Shown here: positions 59,390 through 64,000 of the stretch, piece by piece | Layout of the letters: every line of letters starts with the position of its first letter | Numbering within the stretch: the first letter of the stretch is position 1 | The notes under the pieces: model-generated | Told to the model about the DNA's origin: nothing | The model's input: only the letters and a program-made list of their open reading frames with translations | Databases searched by the model: none | Program-made: the position numbers and the translations under genes | Origin: Burkholderiales bacterium | GTDB taxonomy: Bacteria; Pseudomonadota; Gammaproteobacteria; Burkholderiales; SG8-41 | Direction: 5' to 3' | DNA: 64,000 nt | NCBI GenBank assembly: GCA_030683105.1 | Contig: JAUXMZ010000039.1 | Coordinates: 1-64,000 of the forward strand

Positions 59390-59896
59390 ATGGACTTATC
59401 TTGGGCTAGGCATGGGATAACACGTATCGTCGCAGTGTACTTCCTGCTTATGATTATGGCTGTGCTCGCGCCGGAACCGAATGTCACGGAAGCCCAGCTT
59501 CTGTGCGATGGCCGAGTCTCTGGAAACTATCCCGATATGCTCTCATGTAGTAAGGATGCGCGATTCAAAGCATCTGAATGCGCATGTTTTCGTCCATTCA
59601 GTGAATGGAGCCGATGGTATGGGCTGGCGGTTGTCCCGGCGATCGGTGGAATTCTCGGGTACTTGCTACTCCAGGGCTCGCTTTGGAGTCGTCTTCTTTG
59701 GCTAAATGGCATCGCTGCCATCGTCTTCGTGACCGATCTGGTCCGACTAATACTCGATCGCGGCGCGGTGCAACTTTACGCGTTACCGAGCGCACCCGTA
59801 TCGTTGCTTGTATTTTTACTGAGCATTTCTTCTGTGTTTGCGCTCCTCGTCCTTATGCATCGTCTGTTGAACCTCAAACCCAATGTCAATGCTTAG
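59390..59896 (+). CDS. Integron cassette 4: unknown four-helix membrane protein
   Basis: A 168-aa integral membrane protein with hydrophobic segments ITRIVAVYFLLMIMAVLAP, WYGLAVVPAIGGILGYLLL, LLWLNGIAAIVFVTDLVRLIL and VSLLVFLLSISSVFALLVLM. A loop between helices 1 and 2 has four cysteines (LLCDG, LSCSKD, ECACF), so it probably forms disulfides outside the cytoplasm. No family is recognised. It starts nine bases after the R' site of attC3. Confidence 0.7.
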   Translation: MDLSWARHGITRIVAVYFLLMIMAVLAPEPNVTEAQLLCDGRVSGNYPDMLSCSKDARFKASECACFRPFSEWSRWYGLAVVPAIGGILGYLLLQGSLWSRLLWLNGIAAIVFVTDLVRLILDRGAVQLYALPSAPVSLLVFLLSISSVFALLVLMHRLLNLKPNVNA

Positions 59897-59917
59897 TGGC
59901 GCGGGTGGCACGGCGCC

Positions 59918-59977
59918 ACCTAACAACGCGTTCGAGAGCCGACGCGTTATAAGCGCGGCTCAACGCGGACGTTATGT
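59918..59977 (+). other. attC site of cassette 4
   Basis: R'' ACCTAAC (59918-59924) and R' GTTATGT (59971-59977) bound a 60-bp site of the classic short type, with AACGCGTTCGAGAGCCG facing CGCGGCTCAACGCGGAC. R'' is complementary to TTAGGT, which opens cassette 4. Confidence 0.9.
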
Positions 59978-60035
59978 GGCAGTCGCCTGTGATAGGTGGT
60001 TGTGGCAAGATAGCGGTAACTTGGAGGCTTAAGCT

Positions 60036-60218
60036 ATGTCCACGGTCAAGGAAGAACTTACTCGCCTGATTCAAGGTTAGCCCGACGACAGCTCGCGCGA
60101 GGAAATTGTGCGCGAGCTTGCATTTCATGTGATGGTCGAGCGTGGGCTCGCCGATTCGGACGCAAAACGCACCATCTCGAATGAAGAGATGGCGCGGCGC
60201 ATCCGTTCATGGCAATAG
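60036..60218 (+). pseudogene. Integron cassette 5: antitoxin gene with an amber codon
   Basis: The frame reads MSTVKEELTRLIQG, then TAG (60078-60080), then PDDSSREEIVRELAFHVMVE and on to EEMARRIRSWQ and a natural stop. The pattern is that of small antitoxins paired with ParE/RelE toxins (GQPDDSS... is expected, so CAG became TAG). One nonsense mutation therefore truncates a 60-aa antitoxin at residue 14. The next gene's ATG at 60209 overlaps its end, as in intact toxin-antitoxin operons. Confidence 0.75.
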
Positions 60219-60265
60219 CGTGGACCGACGAAGCTCGACAGTGGCTCGAGGACATCATCGCGGAC
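60209..60265 (+). pseudogene. Integron cassette 5: 5' fragment of a ParE/RelE-type toxin
   Basis: MAIAWTDEARQWLEDIIAD is the N-terminus of a ParE-family toxin, but it stops matching at GGACGTTATGC, where the next cassette begins. Only 19 codons remain; the frame reads on into unrelated sequence. The toxin was lost by recombination or deletion at the cassette boundary. Confidence 0.7.
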
Positions 60266-60272
60266 GTTATGC
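60266..60272 (+). other. Cassette boundary core site (cassette 5/6)
   Basis: GTTATGC fits GTTRRRY and is preceded by GCGGAC, the same six bases that precede the R' box of attC4. The matching left half of an attC (ACATAAC) for cassette 5 is missing. The next attC (GCATAAC at 60951) is complementary to the TTATGC here, which supports this as the start of cassette 6. Confidence 0.7.
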
Positions 60273-60324
60273 CCCATGAATCTACCTACTGGACAGTTAT
60301 ACGCCTTGGGCGTATAGTCGAGTT

Positions 60325-60635
60325 ATGTTCACGGTTGTTGAAACTTCCCTGTTCCAGAAGCAAAGGCCGCTCTACTGGAGCGAGGAAGATCGAGGCGAGT
60401 TCGCGGCATACATCGCCGAGTTTCCCGGCGCCGGAGACGTGGTGCCCAGTCTGGCGGTATTTGAAAGGTCTGCTGGCGCCGGGCTGGTACTGGTAAGTCC
60501 GGGGGCGTTCGCGTCATCTACTTCACGCATACCGCCGAGGAAGAAGTCGTTCTTCTACTAATGTATGCGAAGGCCAAGACAGACAACATCACCGGTCCTA
60601 AACTAAAGGAAATCCGTCGTGTCCTTGAAAACTAA
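60325..60635 (+). pseudogene. Integron cassette 6: HigB/RelE-type toxin, frameshifted
   Basis: The first part, MFTVVETSLFQKQRPLYWSE to AGDVVP, is in one frame. The rest, WRRAGTGKSGGVRVIYFTHT to EIRRVLEN, is in another and ends at 60635. One base is missing near 60450, and an in-frame TGA stands where an arginine codon (CGA) is expected just after. The intact relative would be a HigB-type mRNA interferase of about 105 aa. The toxin is therefore dead while its antitoxin is intact. Confidence 0.82.
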
Positions 60636-60933
60636 ACCACTTACTAGTGCAAAGCTCCGGGCCTATGAGGCCAAGCGTGACCTTGCTGCCGAGTTACTTG
60701 AGTCCGTGCGGCAAATGAAGGCTGGAAAGACTCACGTTGTCCTGTCACCCGCGATCGAAGCCCGTGAACGTACGGGTTTATCCCAATCGCAGTTCGCCAA
60801 GCTGCTTGGTGTGTCCGTGCGCACGCTTCAGGGCTGGGAACAAGGCCGCAAGCAGCCCAGCGGTGCCGCACGTACTCTGCTCACAATTGCACATACCAAT
60901 CCAAAAGCATTGCTGGCAGTGGTTGGCAAGTAG
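60619..60933 (+). CDS. Integron cassette 6: HigA-type XRE antitoxin
   Basis: A 104-aa helix-turn-helix protein starting at GTG, overlapping the 3' end of the toxin pseudogene. The recognition region RERTGLSQSQFAKLLGVSVRTLQGWEQGRKQPSG (seen as LSQSQFAKLLGVSVRTLQGW) is a canonical XRE domain. With the toxin broken, it is an orphan antitoxin that might still regulate or cross-neutralise. Confidence 0.9.
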   Translation: MSLKTKPLTSAKLRAYEAKRDLAAELLESVRQMKAGKTHVVLSPAIEARERTGLSQSQFAKLLGVSVRTLQGWEQGRKQPSGAARTLLTIAHTNPKALLAVVGK

Positions 60934-60950
60934 CGCATGGCCAACAAGGG

Positions 60951-61008
60951 GCATAACCGCCGGTTGCAGGCGACGCGCGTGAAGCCGCGCGCGCCTGAAC
61001 CGGAACGT
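60951..61008 (+). other. attC site of cassette 6, interrupted by the intron
   Basis: R'' GCATAAC (60951-60957) is followed by CCGGTTGCAGGCGACGCGCG and its near complement CGCGCGCGCCTGAACCGG, which pair with single unpaired G and A bases like the extrahelical bases of attC. The R' box is missing: the sequence turns into the group II intron 5' end after AACGT. Confidence 0.85.
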
Positions 61009-61387
61009 GTGCGCCGGGCATGGCGCGTTACTTCATAGGTGAAAGTCCTATGGCCAGGTTTTCGCAGAGCCGAAGGCAAGGAGAAGGGCACCAAAAGTAG
61101 GCGCCTCTATCTCTGGAAACAATGGGGGCCGTCGGGCTATCGGGAACTGCGCAAGCGCGGGGTGTCTGTGCGCGAAGCGTGGAATACCAGTAAGTCGGCC
61201 CATGGCCCGTGGCGGCTGTCCAAGACGCCGGCATTGGCGATCGCGTTACCATTGCGCTTCTTCACAAACTTGGGACTGCCGAATCTTGCACCACGGTAGG
61301 AATACAATTCATCGAACCGCCGGATACGTGACCCGTACGTCCGGTGGTGTGGGAGGGAGGGGCCGTGAGGCTTCTTCCTATCCCGAT
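61009..61387 (+). mobile_element. Remnant of a group II intron (class C-attC type)
   Basis: The 5' end GTGCGCC followed by AGGTGAAAGTCCTATGGCC (61033-61053 region) is typical of bacterial group II introns. From about 61098 to 61299 a frame encodes YLWKQWGPSGYRELRKRGVS to HGPWRLSKTPALAIALPLRF, the C-terminal maturase end of intron reverse transcriptases. Then GAACCGCCGGATACGTGACC (61315 onward) and TATCCCGAT mark the 3' ribozyme domains. Most of the ribozyme and reverse transcriptase is deleted (379 bp remain of about 2 kb). It sits in attC6, in the cassette orientation. Confidence 0.8.
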
Positions 61388-61482
61388 CGGGCGGCACTAT
61401 AGATGTTCATTTGGAGTAAAGGCGGACAGCCTTTGAGTATGTACGCAAGCCGCTGGCAAGCCGATTCAAAGAGAAGACAGTA

Positions 61483-62100
61483 ATGCAATTCTTCTTCTAC
61501 TGCCGTGACAAGGCCGGCGTCGGCAAGACGCGTCTGGGACTGCTGAAAGAGCATTGGGTGTTCATGCGTCGTTACATCGACGCAATGATCGCGCGCGGTC
61601 CGACCATGTCCGCCGACGGCAAGGCGGTTACGGGCAGCATGCACATGGTCGATCTTCCCGACGCCGACGCCGCGCGGGTTTTCGCCCACGACGACCCGCT
61701 GGCCAGGGGTGGCGTGTTCGAAGACATCATGGTGCGCCGGTATCACAATGTCCTGGGCCGTACCATGTGGCAGTTCGGCGGCGATCCTCAAAGACCGCGT
61801 TTTTTCTTCATCGGTGAAGCGCGGCCCGGCGCCCCGGAGCAGGTCCGGAATCTGCTCGGCGCCCAACGCGCCTATCTGGGCCACGCGGACCGCGCGGCGC
61901 AAGTCATCCTGTTTGGTCCCCTGCTCGGCGCCGACGGTGAGACTTGGGAGGGCACGGTGATGTTGCTGGAGACACCGGACCGCGCCGCTGCCGAAGCGCT
62001 CGTTCTGGGCGATCCCGCGTCGAAGCTGTACGCGCGCGCCGAGCTCCATCACTGGCGCTTTGGCGGCGAGGAAAACCTTCAGGATCTCGTTGCCCGGTAA
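61483..62100 (+). CDS. Tandem YCII-domain protein
   Basis: A 205-aa protein built of two YCII-like ferredoxin-fold halves. The N-terminal half has LLKEHWVFMRRYIDAMIARGPTMSADG and the C-terminal half LLGAQRAYLGHADRAAQVILFGPLL, each followed by GSMHMVD or EGTVMLLE and by AARVFAHDDPLARGGVFED or AAEALVLGDPASKLYARAE (all seen in short pieces). YCII proteins carry out diverse hydrolase or dehalogenase-like steps. It is 100 bp upstream of an MmgE/PrpD gene on the same strand. Confidence 0.82.
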   Translation: MQFFFYCRDKAGVGKTRLGLLKEHWVFMRRYIDAMIARGPTMSADGKAVTGSMHMVDLPDADAARVFAHDDPLARGGVFEDIMVRRYHNVLGRTMWQFGGDPQRPRFFFIGEARPGAPEQVRNLLGAQRAYLGHADRAAQVILFGPLLGADGETWEGTVMLLETPDRAAAEALVLGDPASKLYARAELHHWRFGGEENLQDLVAR

Positions 62101-62200
62101 GCGCTTGGAGAAAAACCCGAGCGCCTATAAGATCAAAAGCATGCCCGCTTCCGATAAAATTGCAGTGACTACCAATACAAAACGCAGAAGGAGAACCTAG

Positions 62201-63562
62201 ATGTCTACGACTGATATTACAGGGCGGTTGGCGCGGTATATGGTGGAAGCGCGGGAGCGGCGTCTTGCACCGGAGGTAGCCCGGGAGGCGCGACATCGCA
62301 TCCTCGACTCGCTGGCCGCGATGGTGTCGGGCGCGCATCTCAAACCCGGCGAGATGGCAATCAAGTACGCGCGGGCGCAGGGCGGGGTCGCGGAGGCGAC
62401 CGTGGTCACCACCGATATCCGGACTTCGGCCGTCAATGCCGCGCTGGCCAATGCGATGTTCGGCCACGCCGACGAGACCGACGACTTTCACCCGGCAACC
62501 AAAGCCCACCCGGGATGCTCCGTCGTGCCCGCGGCGCTGGCGATGGCCGAGCGCGAAGGCAGTTCGGGCACGGAGCTGCTCAACGCAGTCACGCTCGGCT
62601 ACGATCTGTGCTGCCGCTTTCTCATGGCGCTCAATGCGGATCTGGTGCGCGCGACGCACCGCAGCGCCGAGGGCACCAGTTCCACCATGGGCAGCGTGGG
62701 CGCCGCGGCCGCATTGGCCCGGCTGGACGAAAAAGGCATGCGCCACGCGCTGTCGTACGCCGCGCAGCAGGTCTCGGGCATCTGGAGCTGGGTGCGCGAC
62801 GCCGAGCACGTCGAAAAAGCATTCGATTTCTCCGGCATGGGCGCGCGCAACGGCGTGACCGCGGCGCTCATGGCGCAGATGGGATTTTCCGGCGTGTGGG
62901 ATGTGTTCGACGGCGAGCACAATGTGTTGATCGCGCTATCCACCGACCCGAAACCAGAGGAAATGGTGGCGGGGCTGGGCAGCCGTTATTTCATCACCGA
63001 AACCGCCATCAAGCCGTTCTCGGTCGGCTATCCGATCCAGGCGCCGCTGGACGCATTTCTCAGGCTGCAGCGCGAGCACGGGCTCACCGTGGACAACGTG
63101 GAAAAAATCGTCGCGAGACTGCCGGAGGACGGCGCGCGCGTCGTCAATGACCGCTCCATGCCGGACATCAACTGCCAGAACATCATCGCGGTCGCGCTGG
63201 TGACCGGCACCGTCTCGTTCGAGGACAGCCATTCCTATGAGCGGATGGCGGACCCGACAGTAAAGGCAGCGAAGGCGCGCGTGCAGCTGATCGCCGATCC
63301 CAAGCTCATGGATCGCGCCGCGCCGCGCAGCGGCATGGTGGAGGTGACGCTCAAGGATGGCCGCACCGTCAGCCACTTTACCCGCCACGCTCCGGGCACG
63401 CAGGAAAATCCGATGGATACGGAAAGCGTGAACGCCAAGGCGCGGCTGCTGATGGCGCCGGTGCTGGGCGACAAGCAGACCGAGGAAGTCATCCGGCGGG
63501 TGAACGCCCTGGAAGACGTGAAAAATGTGCGCGAGCTGCAGCCTTTCCTGGCGGGCAAGTAA
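62201..63562 (+). CDS. MmgE/PrpD family protein
   Basis: A 453-aa protein of the 2-methylcitrate dehydratase (PrpD)/cis-aconitate decarboxylase family. It has LDSLAAMVSGAHLKPGE near the N-terminus, NAMFGHADETDDFHPATKAHPGCSVVPAALA (seen as GHADETDDFHPATKAHPGC) with active-site Asp and His residues, and KPFSVGYPIQAPLDAFL in the C-terminal lid. The gene has AAGGAGAACC before the ATG. Without prpB/prpC neighbours the substrate is open. Confidence 0.9.
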   Translation: MSTTDITGRLARYMVEARERRLAPEVAREARHRILDSLAAMVSGAHLKPGEMAIKYARAQGGVAEATVVTTDIRTSAVNAALANAMFGHADETDDFHPATKAHPGCSVVPAALAMAEREGSSGTELLNAVTLGYDLCCRFLMALNADLVRATHRSAEGTSSTMGSVGAAAALARLDEKGMRHALSYAAQQVSGIWSWVRDAEHVEKAFDFSGMGARNGVTAALMAQMGFSGVWDVFDGEHNVLIALSTDPKPEEMVAGLGSRYFITETAIKPFSVGYPIQAPLDAFLRLQREHGLTVDNVEKIVARLPEDGARVVNDRSMPDINCQNIIAVALVTGTVSFEDSHSYERMADPTVKAAKARVQLIADPKLMDRAAPRSGMVEVTLKDGRTVSHFTRHAPGTQENPMDTESVNAKARLLMAPVLGDKQTEEVIRRVNALEDVKNVRELQPFLAGK

Positions 63563-63591
63563 GCACAGGCCCCGGCCCCCGGCATTTTTAT

Positions 63592-63963
63592 ATGCTTTTG
63601 GAAATCCGTAACGTCGAACAGGTGCCTGGAGAACCCAGGCGCAGGTGTTTTTTTTCTCATGAGCAGGATCTGTTGGTATGGTTTGGAGATGACGCTGTCC
63701 CAGTGGCGTTTCAACTTGCCTATGGAAAGTACCGCGACGAACATGCCATACGCTGGGAAGCCAGGCGCGGCTACACGCACCATCGCGTAGACGATGGCGA
63801 AAGCGGCGCGCTGTCCAATGACGCGCCTATTCTGGTGGCGGACGGCGTGTTCGATGCCCCGCGGGTGCTGAAGCGGTTTCGGGAGCTTGCCGCCGAGATG
63901 CCCCGGGAAATCGCAGATTTCATCGCCGCGCGACTGCAGGAACACCCGGAATTTCATGATTAA
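63592..63963 (+). CDS. Unknown small protein
   Basis: A 123-aa protein, no family recognised. The middle QLAYGKYRDEHAIRWEARRGYTHHRVDDGE is rich in charged and aromatic residues, and ADFIAARLQEHPEF forms a C-terminal helix. The ATG at 63592 lies 29 bp after the MmgE/PrpD stop. Its end overlaps the next start by 8 bp, so the three genes are probably one operon. Confidence 0.65.
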   Translation: MLLEIRNVEQVPGEPRRRCFFSHEQDLLVWFGDDAVPVAFQLAYGKYRDEHAIRWEARRGYTHHRVDDGESGALSNDAPILVADGVFDAPRVLKRFRELAAEMPREIADFIAARLQEHPEFHD

Positions 63964-64000
63964 CCGCCGCCAGTGCCTGATCATGCTGCCGCTGCTGTTG
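63956..64000 (+). CDS. Start of a secreted or membrane protein (cut by window end)
   Basis: Only 15 codons are present: MINRRQCLIMLPLLL. The twin arginine followed by a hydrophobic run suggests a signal peptide, possibly Tat or Sec. The start overlaps the previous gene by 8 bp. Nothing more can be said. Confidence 0.5.
   Translation, partial: MINRRQCLIMLPLLL

Overview
The window looks like the chromosome of a GC-rich betaproteobacterium. This is inferred from gene content and order: a homodimeric-type pyruvate dehydrogenase E1 with a single-lipoyl E2, a class I PHA synthase, a MerR-type LiuR leucine-degradation cluster, the nadD-rsfS-rlmH-maf-rng run, the proC-yggT / yggS / pilT-pilU neighbourhood and a split P-protein glycine cleavage system. 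No 16S gene is present, so the lineage is not proven.

Layout. 1-7.5 kb: prmA, a zinc-ribbon DUF3426 membrane protein, then the glycine cleavage operon gcvT-gcvH-gcvPA-[tpx]-gcvPB and dgkA. 7.5-11.5 kb (minus): a LolD/LolC-like ABC pair with a LolA-like periplasmic protein and a predicted outer-membrane protein. 11.8-18.1 kb: a truncated secreted methyltransferase, an ATP-grasp/class II amidotransferase pair, a broken CDF metal exporter, and an ArsR-permease-thioredoxin-DsbD-like redox operon. 18.3-22.5 kb: mscL, a PfkB kinase, a SlyB-like lipoprotein, apaH and a three-haem cytochrome. 22.5-23.5 kb: tRNA-Arg(CCG) followed by a tiny VapBC islet bounded by a second tRNA 3'-end-like repeat. 23.5-28.6 kb: FAD oxidoreductase, GDSL esterase, MFS transporter and small unknowns. 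28.8-36.8 kb (minus): leucine/isovalerate degradation genes under LiuR, lacking the biotin-carboxylase subunit of methylcrotonyl-CoA carboxylase and carrying a structured MITE-like element. 36.9-40.5 kb: phaC, an SDR and an enoyl-CoA hydratase. 40.7-48.6 kb: aceE-aceF and the nadD-to-rng housekeeping run. 48.7-55.7 kb: yggU-yggT-proC-yggS (minus), pilT-pilU, a TSUP permease and an FMN 2-hydroxyacid oxidase. 55.7-56.8 kb: a REP/RAYT unit.

57.2-61.4 kb is the most unusual part: a decaying chromosomal integron. Its integrase gene has lost the central catalytic region. It is divergent from an attI-like site and six successive cassettes whose attC sites I could pair through their R'' and R' boxes. 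Cassettes 1, 3 and 4 encode proteins I do not recognise, cassette 2 encodes a glyoxalase-fold protein, and cassettes 5 and 6 are toxin-antitoxin modules broken by nonsense and frameshift mutations. The last attC is interrupted by the remnant of a group II intron. Ordinary chromosome resumes with a double-YCII protein and an MmgE/PrpD protein.

A second theme is intergenic. At least nine gaps hold short tandem repeats with a strict 7-bp period. Each locus has its own heptamer, usually faced by reverse-complement heptamers that would make long hairpins, and several run into a stop codon or a Shine-Dalgarno sequence. Separate families with longer units (CACAGAG-type, CGCAAAGG-type, REP) occupy other gaps. 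Several genes in the window (CDF exporter, integrase, intron ORF) carry internal deletions, so this genome appears to combine repeat amplification with ongoing gene decay.
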